Shown one piece after another: positions 1-11,261 of a stretch of DNA of 64,000 nt. The stretch lies in the NCBI GenBank assembly GCA_949361645.1, contig OX442431.1, positions 1,731,122 through 1,795,121 on the forward strand, given 5' to 3'. A model generated the notes under the pieces. It searched no databases. It was not told the origin of the DNA and saw only the letters and a list, made by a program, of their open reading frames with translations. The stretch is from Spongilla lacustris (lineage: Eukaryota > Porifera > Demospongiae > Spongillida > Spongillidae). Each line of letters begins with the position of its first letter. The stretch's first letter is position 1. The position numbers were made by a program, and so were the translations under genes.

Positions 1-394
1 ATTACTTTACTGGACCGGTATTGAAAGCTCACATAACAAAACAAGAGAACTATGACATGGGAACTTGCTACATGATGCATTCCTTCTCATTAAAAATGGC
101 AGTTTTCCTATGAAAATCTAGGTGAAGGTTTGAAACCATTGAGCTGATAGGCACACCATGACATGAAGATGTGAGTCAATTTAAATAATAGGGCCTTAAA
201 GCATATACAACAACAACCATTATAATCTTGAACTAGTTACATGGCTCAATCACAACCTGATCATGATGCAACCACACATCTATGAAAAATACACATCTGA
301 AACCTAGCTAGAGGCTTGTAACCAAAAATGAACTCACAACCTCCCACAACAACAGTCCTGAGGCTTTTAAAACAGACTCTACTATCAATAACAT

Positions 395-429
395 ATACAC
401 GCACACGCACACGCACACACACACACACA

Positions 430-464
<35 letters not shown>
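395..464. repeat. (CA)n microsatellite
   Basis: An interrupted CA run that lies at the same relative place in the repeat unit as the longer CA tract at 1857-1998. The Cys/Val-rich and His/Thr-rich open frames across it are repeat artefacts. Confidence 0.9.
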
Positions 465-1854
465 CATGAAGCTCACAACATTTGAATAAAAGCACACCCT
501 CATTTAGCCAGAAGTTTTCAAGTGCATACTTTAACAGTATGCTCAACCCTTTTGTGTGCAAACACATAACTGGATGGTATGAAATTAAAGCATACCCTCA
601 GATACTTAGTGCTCGCATGCATGCACAATGTCCAGGGAACTTGTAATTAGCTAAATTGCTCACAACATCTCTTTCTTAAAACAGCCAATACTCTACAGTT
701 CCTACATGTGTAATTTGTAGCCTTAACATACATTTTCAAGAACACAGAGCTTTTCTAAGCCCACATACACATGTAACACCTGTCTCTTAAAGCAGAGAGT
801 ACTCTACATTGACTTGGTGACGCAGTACTGAGTAGCTAAAAGTCTCACAATATTATTGATGTAAGGACATGCACCACACTTATATCCAACCATCTAAAAC
901 CTAGCAGGAGGCTTGCAACATCACAACAGGGATCTCCTAAAGTCCATTTCATTATAGCAACATCTGAGAACTACATGTAGCTAAGAGCTAGGATCACAAC
1001 ATGATGCATGTAATTGTTGTCTTAAGACACAGCTATCTTCCCAAACATTTTAAACCTTGCTGGAAGCTGTAAACATTATTCAATGCTTTAAAACACTGTG
1101 ACATAACAAAGGAGTCTGTTAAAGCATAATTTAAGAGCAACATGATCTGGAACTAGCCAAGAGGCCCACATCACGATGGAAGTTGATACAACAATTCTTC
1201 AAATCACAACTAGATCTATAGGCATTTCCTAAATACGAGAGCCTACCCATGTGTTATGCACTGAAATTAAAGCACACCCTATCTTCAAATGGCACTAGTA
1301 CTCTTTCCATGAAATCATCTTGACACATAAGCTGATACTCTAAAACGAAAGCATCGGCCCCTAACATAAAAACATGACTCACTTAAATACTACAGTCTGT
1401 CCCTACATGATTCATCTTTCCCCAATCCTAAATGGTAGGTTGCAATATTAGGCTTTCAAGCATAAAGTAACAGCTATCCATGAGCAAAGGTTAAAAACAT
1501 TATGATATGGAAATAGCTACAACTTGATGCAAGCACACAGGTTTGTTATTTAAAACGAGGTATCTATCTATGAGACTCAAAATTTATGCATTGAAATTAA
1601 AGCACACCCTATCTTTAAATGGCACACTTTCCATGATATCATCCAAACACGAGCTTAAAAAAATGGAGCATTGAAAGTAAAGCACAGCTTCTCTTTAAAC
1701 AAATCATCTAAAACCTGCTGGAGGTTTGCAACATCTGTCAGTGCTTTAAAATAAATTCACCCTAAGTAACAGAATTTGTGCACACTATCATCTAAAACCA
1801 GCAATAATTAAGGGTAGCTCACATCATGATTGCAAAGCACACAGGTCTTTCATT

Positions 1855-1856
<2 letters not shown>

Positions 1857-1912
<56 letters not shown>

Positions 1913-1946
1913 CTTTCATTTCGCACACACACACACACACACACGC

Positions 1947-1997
<51 letters not shown>

Positions 1998-1998
1998 C
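1857..1998. repeat. (CA)n microsatellite, two blocks
   Basis: Two CA arrays are separated by a copy of the phrase GGTCTTTCATTTCG, which also precedes the first array. The phrase and the array were therefore duplicated together. The long open frames here are repeat translations, not genes. Confidence 0.9.
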
Positions 1999-3329
1999 CA
2001 TGAAACTCACAAGATTTCAATAAAAGCACACCTTATTTAGACAGGGATTTTCCAAGCACATACTTCAAATCCTTTTGTGTGCAAACACATTGCTGGATGG
2101 TATGAAATTATGCACAATGTCCAGGGAACTTAGCTAAATGGCTCACAACATTCATCTCTTCAAACAGTAATGTTTTCAATACTCTACAGTTCCTACAGAT
2201 GAGTTCCTACAGGTGTAATTTATTTTTTTCTAGACGATGAAGCTTTTCTATAGACAAATAATATCTAAGTCTTAAAGCAGAGAGTACTCCTACATTGAAT
2301 TGGTGACGCAGTAGCTAAAAGGCTCAAACACTTATATCCACCATCTAAAACCTAGAAGAAGGCTTGCAACATCACAACAGCAAACACAACATGGTGCTGT
2401 AATACTACTCTGAAATCCAATTGCAGCATCAGAATTAAACCTACTTGCAGCATTAGTCGATACCAAGGCAATTTTTCAAATCACAACTACAGGCATTTCC
2501 TAAACAAGAGAGCCTACCCATGTGTTATGCATTGAAATTAAAGCACACCCTATGTTTAAACGGTACTACATGTAGTACTCTTTCCATGAAATCATCTTGA
2601 CACATGAGCTGATACTCTAAAACAAAAGCATCGGCCCCTAACATAAAAACACGACTCACTTAAATACTAGAGTCTGTTCCTACATGATTCATCTTTCCCC
2701 AATCCTAACTGGTAGGTTGCAATATTAGGCTGTCAAGCATAAAGTAACAGATACCCATAAAAACATTATGATACGGAAATAGCTACAACTACAACTTGAT
2801 GCAAGCACATAGGTTTGTTATTTAAAACGAGGTATCTAGCTTAATTTTATGCATTGAAATTAAAGCACACCCTATCTTTAAACGGCACACTTTCCATGAT
2901 ATCATCCATACACGAGCTTCAAAAAATGGAGCATTGAAAGTAAAGCACAGCTTCTCTTTAAACAAATCATCTAAAACCTTGCTGGAGGTTTGCAACATTT
3001 GTCAGTGCTTTAAAATAAATTTACTCTAAGTAACAGAATTTGTGCACACTATAATCTAAAACCAGCAATAATTAAGGGTAGCTCACATCATGATTGCAAA
3101 GCACACAGGTCTTTCTTTAAAACTGGAACTTTCCCCATACCTATTCCGTTATTTTTTACTGAAGGAATAACATACAACGTTACAATTTAAATGAAAGCAC
3201 ACCCTTAGAGGTTTTCTAAGCAGATAACCTCAACAGCACTGGATGGAGGCTTGAATGCTCACTGACCCTTCACATATGGTACGAGGCTTCCATAAATGGC
3301 ACTCACATGACACAAAAGTATTCTTTAAG

Positions 3330-5770
3330 CCGTAGACACAACGATATACATGTAGCCTAGCTATGAGACAAAATCAGGTCTGCGCACAAGTTACTGCGTG
3401 CTGCTTGAGATGCTGGTATAGGCTATTATTAGCTCTGAGAGAGCTGGAAGGTATGTGATCAATTCTTACATTTCATTCTTGCGTGTCTACTAACCCGCGT
3501 GTGTGCGTCTCAGATTCACTAACTCACAGAATGGCACCGCATATCAATCCGTACGTACCACACCGTTCATTGCCTCTCTGTGCGATTGTGCTAATTGAGG
3601 CGCACCACATTCGATGCTTGTAAACATGGATAGAGGAAGGCTAATTAAAAGAGGACTCGCAACACCCACGTAGGGGTGGGGCATACGGAGTTGCATCCAC
3701 CTTCGAATTGTATCACGTGATGTGACATCCACTAAAAGGTGGGGCATCAGGTCTCCGTATTATCACGTGACTATAACAGCGATTTAATCACGAGATTAAG
3801 TCTTAGGACGAGGTCTTGTGCGCATGCGTATGCGAAGAAAAATAGGCAGTGGATCGTAGTTTCAGTTTAGTAGATGAAAAAAATCCAATATTTTGATCGA
3901 AGCTTCACAACCAATACCTGAACACAGACGAACTTTTAAATCAGTTAATTTGTTGTGCTTATTAAAATTAATTAGCATTATTAATAATGTATTAATTAAA
4001 TTAATTGAAAAAAATTTGAGGAAACCGACCAACTTTGTGTCAAAATACCAGATTTTTTGCTCCATCCTATCAAAAGTTAGTCACAATCAAAAGCGTTGCG
4101 TTCATTCGTGGACACCCTGTATAATGCATATGATTCATACAAGATTCCACTTTTAATTTTTCCCTGCATGGGACGCGCATTTTTTACTCCGTCATCGATC
4201 GACAGCCGATGTGAATAGAACACATCCAAGGGCGCAAAAAACATAAGGGAGGCATTGCATGGGTAAGTCACTGTCTCCATAACGGTATATAGGCCGTACC
4301 ATAGATATACTTTAATATCTATGGCCGTACTTTACACAATACACGTGCAGCTGATACGATGATACTACAAATCGATGGCCCATTTATATATAGATGGAAA
4401 TCATGGAACTATAAATATTGATGAGGTAATTCAGCTTTACAGCCATGGTTTTACGGCGTCAATGTAGAAAACGATACCGTATTTTCAGTCCTTTTTCGTT
4501 TTTTTTTTTCGACGCTTGGCATGATATTGTTTAGGTTCGTTTTTCAGTGATTCGTATCAAGAAAGGACGTGTTTATTGTTGTAATTCGTTTAGTGGCAAG
4601 TTCAGGCTAAGCTATTAACTGGTACACTCGTGCGCGTAAGTGGTACTGCCCATGCACCGCATTCAACGTTAACCGTTATGTCAGTCACACTTCCCGCCCT
4701 TGGGACAGACTGGGTTTTGGAGCCTCCACCTCCTGTCGCCATCTCGGTCGCCATCTCGGTCGCCATATTAATACTGCAAACTTAATAGCTAACGTTATGT
4801 ACGTTGAATGGTTCGTCTGATGCTAAAAGCGTATATTTCATGTTTTCGTGCGAGAGTGGAAACGATCAAAAAAAAAACGAAAATGGGCTGAAAGTACGGT
4901 ATATATTTCCCCCCTTTTGTTCTCTTTGCGTCGTGACGTGTTGTATAAATAAAAGCCTAACAAATTAACCGTGGACTTCCAGGCATTTTGACCCCTCACG
5001 ATTATGGGACAGTCATCTGTACCTCGCTATAAGCACGTATGGTTATACCATAGATATTTGATACATGGATTGGAAACCCAGCAATGAATGTCATTAGTTA
5101 CGTGCAGTCTGAGTTTCGCCGGAAGTGGTCGTTAGTTGTTGGGGTTTTATGGCTAGCTGTGTATAAGTCTGTTACGATTTTTAAAAAATACAAGCTCATA
5201 GTACGCACATCCCCATACACCACGACGTGTGAACTCCACTTTTCAGTCTTCTAATTCACAGGCGTGCATATATGCATATAAAAACGTGTTACAGTCCCAC
5301 AAACACTACACGCTACGAGCTGCACGCTACAGACATATGACAGATGTACGTTGGCAACCTAATAGCTTTCGTAGGGAAGTATTAGAAACTGCTTAGATGG
5401 TTCCTATGCGACTTACCGTACTCACGGTACAGTCCCACAAAGCCTTGCTGTGTATATTCATAGAAATATCAATTATAACATAGATATTAGACTGGAATAT
5501 CTATGATTAAAACATGTTACGCCAATTTTTAAACACCAGCTCATACATAGCACGACAAGCAGAAAGATACACTTCACCATACACCACGATGTGTGCACTA
5601 CACTTTTCAGTCTTTTAATCTTACAGGCGTGCATATGAAAACGTGTTACAGTCGCACAAACAGTGGGCCTTATATAGCAGCTAACACCGTACACGCTAGG
5701 ATCTACACGCTACAGATACATGTAGGTTAGTCTACACTATAGCCTAGGTACTACTTTAATCTTTTCAAAA
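3330..5770. other. Intergenic stretch with a diverged direct duplication
   Basis: I see no convincing coding exon. The segment about 5175-5360 recurs in diverged form at about 5523-5735; both contain the phrases CACTTTTCAGTCTT and AAAACGTGTTACAGTC. A short triplicated phrase (CGCCATCTCGGT) lies at about 4736-4768. A perfect-looking hairpin around CATAGATAT/ATATCTATG sits near 4302-4324. Confidence 0.6.
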
Positions 5771-7615
5771 AGGCCTGTCACGCAAAAATTGATCCGGGTA
5801 AAAAGTGATCCGGCCGGATCACTTTTAGTTGCAATAATTGATCCGGCCGGATCACTTTTGGCTGCAAAAAGTGATCCGCCTCTGCAAAAAGTGATCCGGG
5901 TACAAATTCTCGTCGATTCAAGTTTGTTTTGATACTTATATACTAATCTTAGCAATATGCTGATAGAGCGGGCTCCATTTCACCAGTTGTTGTTCACTTC
6001 TGTATAGGGTCAAATCCATTGCGTATCGATCCTGACGGATAACGGCACGCATGCATGCATGAAAAAACATCACTTTTCTGCCAATACATGAACACAAGAC
6101 AGCTATGGGTGATACATTTATTGAAACCATGCACATGCAACAATTATGCATGAAGATCATAGCTTCTTAACAGTTTTAAAGTGGTTGCTATGTAATATTG
6201 GTATATAATAAAAATGGACTCGTTCTGATGTCTGTCATTAGTAACCTTAATATAGGTGAATGCTTTAGCTATTTGTATAGGTTGCTCCTGATAGTGCAAA
6301 AACATACATGTATATTGTTGTTCTGAGTAAAGATGCTGCTGCAATTATTTCAAATTCTGTGCATGGCCCATGTGCCGAGCGATTGCATATTTGTACGTTT
6401 CATGTATTGCTCTACTGACTCGTTTCGAGCCAAAAAGCAGGCCAGCTTTGAAGAAGATACATTTATGTATCATGTAGGATGTAATAAGGAGGCGGAAATC
6501 TTGGTGGTCCTGTTGGGATCCTGCAGCGGTTACAGCCAGGGCAATTGACCGAAAAATATATATATATATATTCCATCACCCTTGACCCTTTCTGTTACTG
6601 TTGGAGCTTGAGAGACCTTTATAAAGGATGGATCCCTATGATGAGAATGTTTGCCAACAACAAATTTGATTACTATAACGTATATGACATCTCTCCTCTT
6701 GCCAATCACTACATACCGGTAAGTAGCTTATATTCTCCATTTCTTCATCTTTCACAATTTCCAAACACGAAGCAGTGGAGGTTTGATCTAAAAGCTGTTC
6801 TCTAAAACGCTGTAGAGTGTTCTTATTGACAGACTTATCAGTAAAGAATTTTCTTGCATCGATATCTATAGGACCCACTGCATGGCAATAGTTATCCAGA
6901 TTTTTAATGGTGACAAAAGGTAGTAGGCATACTTCATGCGTAGCTTTTGCATATTTTGCATACTACACGGATCAGTTTTGGCTGCAAAAGATGATCCGGG
7001 CGTACCTTATACATACGCTCATACGTATATATTACCCGGATCAGTTTTGGCTGCAAAAGGCGATCCGGGCGTACCTTATACGTATACATTCATACGTATA
7101 TATTACGGTACCCGGATCAGTTTTGGCTGCAAAAGGTGATCCGGGCGTACCTTATGCATACATTCATACGTATATATTACCCCGGATCAGTTTTGGCTGC
7201 AAAAAGTTATCCGGGCGTACCTTATGATCAGTTTTGGCAGTAGCGGACTAGCGGTCCACGCATGCACTAAATGTACATGGACCTAGCTGTCTTGTGTTCA
7301 TGTATTGGCAGAAAAGGGATGTTTTTTCATGCATGCATGCGTGCTGTTATCCGTCAGGATCGATACGCAATGGATTTGTCCCTATACAGAAGTGAACAAC
7401 AACTGGTGAAATGGAGCCCGCTCTATCAGCATATTGCTAAGATTATTTTAGTATCAAAACAAACTTGAATCGACGAGAATTTGTACCCGGATCACTTTTT
7501 GCAGAGGCGGATCACTTTTTGCAGCCAAAAGTGATCCAGCCGGATCAATTATTGCAACTAAAAGTGATCCGGCTGGATCACTTTTTACCCGGATCAATTT
7601 TTGCGTGACAGGCCT
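5771..7615. mobile_element. Foldback element with ~333-bp terminal inverted repeats and palindromic modules
   Basis: The first 334 bases (5771-6104) are repeated in reverse complement at 7283-7615 with few differences. The ends read AGGCCTGTCACGC and GCGTGACAGGCCT. Both termini carry iterated modules in which GATCCGG and CCGGATC face each other around GCTGCAAAA spacers. A further array of such modules lies inside. I find no transposase; the internal open frames (for example about 6333-6805) have no recognisable domain, although a splice-donor-like CCGGTAAGT lies at 6717-6725. This looks non-autonomous. Target duplications are not obvious and the superfamily is not assigned. Confidence 0.8.
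6966..7240. repeat. Internal palindromic minisatellite, ~70-bp unit
   Basis: Four to five units start near 6968, 7034, 7111, 7181 and 7225. Each contains CGGATCAGTTTTGGCTGC, then AAAAG, then GATCCGGGCGTACCTTAT. Each unit can fold on itself through CCGGATC/GATCCGG. The three overlapping open frames across it encode the same repeat in different phases and are not genes. Confidence 0.8.
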
Positions 7616-7619
7616 CGCT

Positions 7620-7860
7620 TTTTATTTATTTTTGCGTAGTATTGGGAGTCTTCAACGCTTCTGGGCCTCCGCCACAGACCCCGATGGGGGAGCTTCCAGC
7701 GCTCCCCCATACCCCCTAGCTGGGTGGGAGGGGTGCCCCCTCCCGCACCCTCCCCGGGGCGACGCCCCTCGCCCTTATCGTGGCCCCCTCCTTCCAGAAA
7801 AGCTGGGGACGCCCATGAATAGGAGGTTGAAAGAAGAGTGGGGAAAAGGCCGTTAGCTAG
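7620..7860. repeat. GC-rich dispersed repeat (first copy)
   Basis: An unusually GC-rich stretch compared with its AT-rich neighbours. It shares phrases with the reverse complement of 32090-32165 (CCCTAGCTGG, CCCGCACCCTCCCC). It also carries the CTTCCAGAAAAGCTGGGG phrase that recurs at about 25283 and 56774. It starts right next to the foldback element. The 83-residue open frame through it is Pro/Gly-rich and not credible as a gene. Confidence 0.6.
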
Positions 7861-8520
7861 CTCCTACTTCGTGGTGTCATCAGGTGTGCGATATTTTTAA
7901 TTAAATGTCGCTAAAATCCACTTTTTAAAGGTTATACGTGACATATCTGAACACATCTGAATAATGAATTGCACAAAGACACACAGTGAGAGTTTAGTTT
8001 GCATTTAACATGTTCTTTTCTCTACACCTAAAAATTTTGTCACTTGTTAGTGGAAATGGCTTGAGACACTCATTTACAATTTCACCTTTTATAAATTGTA
8101 TTATAATAATGATATGCATCGATACTATATACAAGCATACATAATCTTACTTGCAGTTTGCCACAGCACAATTTCATCTCCAGTATCAGGGATTTCATCA
8201 GCTACATGTATAGCAGGTTACTTAATGTGCAGTCTGTTACATGTGAACTGGTACATCAATGTTACTTTGATCTGCATGTATCGAAAATTGTATAGAGCTT
8301 AAAAAGACCTCTGCTTACATACCTTTCACTTTCTCTAATTCCACATCTTCAACAGTATCTTTTATGCACACATAGACGGATAAAATAAAATAAAATAACA
8401 ATTTACACACTAAATGGGACATAAACATACCTTTTCCTGCTGTTTGACCTTTATCTCCTATATTATAATGTCACTCAATTCACAATGATACAAAGTATAC
8501 CATAAACAAGTGTGACACTT
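7861..8520. other. AT-rich sequence with a few exon-like pieces, no firm gene
   Basis: Short stretches on the minus strand are bounded by consensus-like splice sites: about 8146-8200, 8308-8346 and 8433-8460, the last two followed by GTATGT. They could be 3' exons of the decayed ZSWIM-like gene just upstream on that strand. The frames cannot be connected with confidence, so no CDS is drawn. Confidence 0.3.
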
Positions 8521-8804
8521 AAGTGTTGTTCCCATGCGTGAATCAGCCGTTCCAACAACTCACATCGACCTGAAAATTCAGAATGTGAACTTTCAGAGGC
8601 CAGCGAAGCTAACTTTGTTGTAATGGTGGAAACTTTTCAAACTGCAATACAGAGAAAAGATTTAAATCAAGTGCATGCACAAAATACAATGTAACTTACC
8701 TGGGACAGTACTTTCTTGTGTTTTTCTGGAAGTGGGACAACACCAACTAGTGCAGAATTTAAATCTGATGCACCCTTAGTCAAAAACACATGCTGATTGG
8801 ACTC
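8521..8804 (-). pseudogene. ZSWIM/MULE-like gene, C-terminal remnant
   Basis: On the minus strand, 8804-8700 is an open block of exactly 35 codons. It is preceded by TAG, which can be read as an acceptor or a stop, and followed by GTAAGT. It encodes a segment with PLPEKHKKVLSQ. After a short gap, 8633-8525 continues with TTKLASLASESS, then EF and a LLERLIHAWEQ segment. This resembles the region after the SWIM zinc finger in ZSWIM1/3-type proteins (EKY..A..LA.LASE..EF..RL..L...W), from family knowledge. Frames do not join cleanly and the SWIM cysteines are not visible. The N-terminal part lies beyond the inserted LTR element, at 11262-11740. Most likely a decayed gene of MULE-transposase origin. 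Confidence 0.5.
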
Positions 8805-8941
8805 CTAATACTGCATAGTCCAACACTTATCACAAATGCATTCATCAAATAGATCTAGTTCAAGGTTCTCTCTCACAAAAAAAGTGGCAGCATGGCAATT
8901 TCATTGATACCCATAAGCAACAGCAACTTTGATTATAATTG
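8805..8941. other. Remnant sequence between ZSWIM-like tail and LTR element
   Basis: Minus-strand sequence that stays open in the same frame as the 35-codon block except for the TAG at 8807-8805 and an upstream stop. It encodes a Cys-rich phrase, DECICDKCW. It may be coding sequence of the decayed ZSWIM-like gene with a CAG-to-TAG change, but this is inference. The last four bases (8938-8941, ATTG) are the target duplication of the LTR element. Confidence 0.35.
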
Positions 8942-9103
8942 TGTAACGTAATAGTGACGTCATGTATTGCGCAGAGACCAGCGCGCATCCTACAATTCTG
9001 ACCCTTGCCCTCTAGAACTTATATAGCTGTATATATTTTTGTATATTGGCATTCGTGTATATGTGTTTGCTGAGGCTGCATTGATTTCGGCACTCGAGTC
9101 ACA
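8942..9103 (+). repeat. 5' LTR
   Basis: 162 bp, starting TGTAACGTAATAG and ending GAGTCACA. It carries a TATA-like stretch, ACTTATATAGC, at about 9018-9028. I see one difference from the 3' LTR: ACAATTCTG here against ACAAGTCTG there. Confidence 0.93.
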
Positions 9104-9104
9104 T

Positions 9105-9122
9105 TGGCGTAGTCGGCAGGAT
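9105..9122 (+). other. Primer-binding site
   Basis: TGGCGTAGTCGGCAGGAT lies one base after the 5' LTR. It begins with TGG, complementary to the CCA tail of a tRNA, as expected for minus-strand priming in LTR elements. I do not assign the tRNA. Confidence 0.7.
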
Positions 9123-9126
9123 TAGG

Positions 9127-10011
9127 ATGTCGAAACCCGTTCTCCTGCCTGAGCCATTCAACGGCGAGCCGGACGAATGGAACGAGTGGGTTACCCATTT
9201 CGAAAATGTCGCCGTTGTGAATAAGTGGGAGACGGGCGAAGAAAAGCTGAAATGGTTGCGAGTAAGGCTATCAGGAAAGGCACAGACGGCCTTCATGAAA
9301 CTGCCTGAGGCGGCGCGAGGCAATTACGGTGAGTGCATTAAGGCATTACAGAAACGTTTCGCTCCCGACAGCAGGCGAGAACTGTATGTCGCGGAACTCA
9401 ACACGAGAAAGAAGCGCCGAGACGAAGACTGGGCATCTTTCGGAGACGCCTTGCGGGTGCTATCTGACAGGGCCTACCCTGACTTGGAGGACAAGGCAAA
9501 GGAACGCCTATCCCTGAATCAATACCTGTCGCAGATTGAAGACTCTCAGGTGGCCTTTGGAGTAAAACAGAAACGGCCCAGTAACGTGGAAGAAGCTGTT
9601 GCGGCTACTATAGAACTTGAGTCGTACCTGAACGCCGCCGCGAGTTCTAGTAAATCCCACCGTCACGTTGACGTTGTTGTTCCACAGAAATCAGCAAGAG
9701 ACTCACAGTGGGGGGACGGCACTGAATCAGCAGCAGTTTCTGGTGTTGCCGGTGTCGATGAGAAACTACTAACAACATTGGAAAACTTAAGTGAACGACT
9801 TCACAGGTTGGAGACGTCTATGAGAAGCAACAAAGATCACCCTCCGGCGAGGGTAGAAAAACAGCCGGACAGGCGTAGGAACATTGTATGTTGGAGCTGT
9901 GGCAAAAAGGGTCACACAGCTCGGGTTTGTAGAAACAGCTCCCCGCTAGCACAGCAGGGAAACTTCAGTCCCTCGGAGGTAAGGGCCACCCTTGCGAGGG
10001 AAGATTTGTAA
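9127..10011 (+). CDS. Gag polyprotein of the Ty3/gypsy element
   Basis: A 294-residue open frame starting 24 bases after the LTR with ATGTCGAAACC. The first 150 or so residues match the retrotransposon gag capsid pattern (PFNGEPDEWNEWVTHFENVA near residues 9-28, then a WLRVRLSGKAQTAF helix). A nucleocapsid zinc knuckle of the CX2CX4HX4C type lies at residues 255-268 (C255, C258, H263, C268), after a basic Arg/Lys stretch. The product would package element RNA into particles. The frame looks intact and ends at TAA (10009-10011), close to the deletion point that removed most of pol. Confidence 0.9.
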   Translation: MSKPVLLPEPFNGEPDEWNEWVTHFENVAVVNKWETGEEKLKWLRVRLSGKAQTAFMKLPEAARGNYGECIKALQKRFAPDSRRELYVAELNTRKKRRDEDWASFGDALRVLSDRAYPDLEDKAKERLSLNQYLSQIEDSQVAFGVKQKRPSNVEEAVAATIELESYLNAAASSSKSHRHVDVVVPQKSARDSQWGDGTESAAVSGVAGVDEKLLTTLENLSERLHRLETSMRSNKDHPPARVEKQPDRRRNIVCWSCGKKGHTARVCRNSSPLAQQGNFSPSEVRATLAREDL

Positions 10012-11045
10012 AGGCCCATGGAAGTGTATGCTATCAGAAATCAAGAAGCTATTACTGTAGCGAAGAAACTTGTGGACGAAATGTTTTGTAGGTTTTCTCC
10101 CCCCGAACAGCTGCATTCAGACCAATTAATTAAGGGAGGCAATTTGAATCAGACTTGATTGCGGAGATCTGCAAACTCTTAGAAATCAGGAAGACCCATA
10201 CGACCCCCTACCACCCCCAGGGTAACGGAATGGTGGAACGTTTCAATAGAACACTACTTGATATGCTGGCGACAACAACGCACAATCACCCAAATGACTG
10301 GGAGTGTTGTGTTCGTAAGGTGTGTATGGCCTATAACTCGAGCGTCCATCCTTCCACAGGTTTTAGCCCCTTCTTCCTTATGTTTGGGCGTGAAGCAAAG
10401 CTGCCCGTTGATTTAATGTACGGATCAAATCCTGTTGATGAAAGGACGCCCTCGGAGTACGTGCAGCAGCTGAAAACTAGCCTCCATGATGCATATGCCT
10501 TAGTGAGGGAGCACTGCAAAAGCGAACATAAGAGACAGAAAGCCATTTATGATGAAAAGATTCACGGGAAGCCTTTTGATCTTGGTGATAATGTATGGCT
10601 ACATTCGCCAGCTATTCCTCGAGGACAGTCCAAGAAACTGTATCGCCCTTGGAAGGGCCCCTTTAAGGTGGTGGAGAGATTTGGGGAATCCGTGTATAAA
10701 ATAAAGGGGCCTAAGGGCTATCAATGCGTGCATTTCGACAGGCTGAAACCGTATCAAGGAGAAAATAGAGAATTCCAGTCTGAAGCCCCACCCAGCCAAC
10801 GGTTCACGGAACAGCAACTAATCCCTGAAGACCCGCCCCCACGCACCCCTGCAGCGATGGAGTTGTTGGATGATGACGAAGAAGAGCAACAGCTGGATGG
10901 ACAGGCGAACGAAGATCAGCCCGAAGTGGCACCTGCTGCGGATCCTCCTGCAGTCGCTCCTGCTGCCGATCCTCCTCCTGGTCATCGTTACCCTGCTAGA
11001 GAACGCCGAGTCCCAGACCGTTACGGACCGTACATTCAATTTTGA
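10012..11045 (+). pseudogene. Integrase C-terminal half, pol remnant
   Basis: The first part (10021-10130) encodes a piece of the integrase core up to the second catalytic Asp region (HSD). There it is broken by a short AT insertion (TTAATTAA near 10123) and the loss of a base. From 10155 the frame is open for 296 residues to the TGA at 11043-11045. It shows YHPQGNGMVERFNRTL with the catalytic Glu of the DDE triad (residue 28 of that frame), the downstream core, a C-terminal domain near WKGPFKVVERFG, and an acidic Pro/Ala-rich tail. No ATG fits the start of the second part. The first Asp and the zinc-binding N-terminus are absent, so no active integrase is encoded. Confidence 0.88.
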
Positions 11046-11058
11046 AAGGAGGGAGTGG
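11046..11058 (+). other. Polypurine tract
   Basis: A purine-rich run (AAGGAGGGAGTGG, with a single T) directly before the 3' LTR, in the position of the plus-strand primer of LTR retrotransposons. Confidence 0.75.
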
Positions 11059-11220
11059 TGTAACGTAATAGTGACGTCATGTATTGCGCAGAGACCAGCG
11101 CGCATCCTACAAGTCTGACCCTTGCCCTCTAGAACTTATATAGCTGTATATATTTTTGTATATTGGCATTCGTGTATATGTGTTTGCTGAGGCTGCATTG
11201 ATTTCGGCACTCGAGTCACA
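11059..11220 (+). repeat. 3' LTR
   Basis: 162 bp, the same length as the 5' LTR and nearly identical to it. It is followed by ATTG, the right copy of the target duplication. Confidence 0.93.
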
Positions 11221-11261
11221 ATTGTAACATTTTTGAATATATGAAACCCCCCATTTTGATT

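Larger units (their letters stand above)
1..3330. repeat. Degenerate tandem repeat region with a ~1.27-kb direct duplication
   Basis: No gene is supported here. The block about 1245-1860 recurs at about 2508-3118 with roughly 90% identity by eye, and a second block (about 464-870) recurs near 1998-2360. A short phrase, AAAGCACACCCT, returns near 495, 1270, 1600, 2030, 2541, 2862 and 3195, several of these about 330 bp apart. This suggests an old satellite-like array with a monomer near 330 bp, later duplicated as a larger unit. The identity and period are visual estimates. Confidence 0.7.
8942..11220 (+). mobile_element. Ty3/gypsy LTR retrotransposon with most of pol deleted
   Basis: The element is bounded by 162-bp LTRs (8942-9103 and 11059-11220) that begin TGTAAC and end GTCACA. 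The flanking four bases are ATTG on both sides (8938-8941 and 11221-11224), a target-site duplication. Inside, in order, are a primer-binding site, gag, the second half of integrase and a polypurine tract. Protease, reverse transcriptase, RNase H and the first part of integrase are missing between gag and about 10020, so the copy cannot move on its own. The LTRs differ by about one base, which implies recent insertion. It sits inside a decayed ZSWIM-like gene of opposite orientation. Confidence 0.93.
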
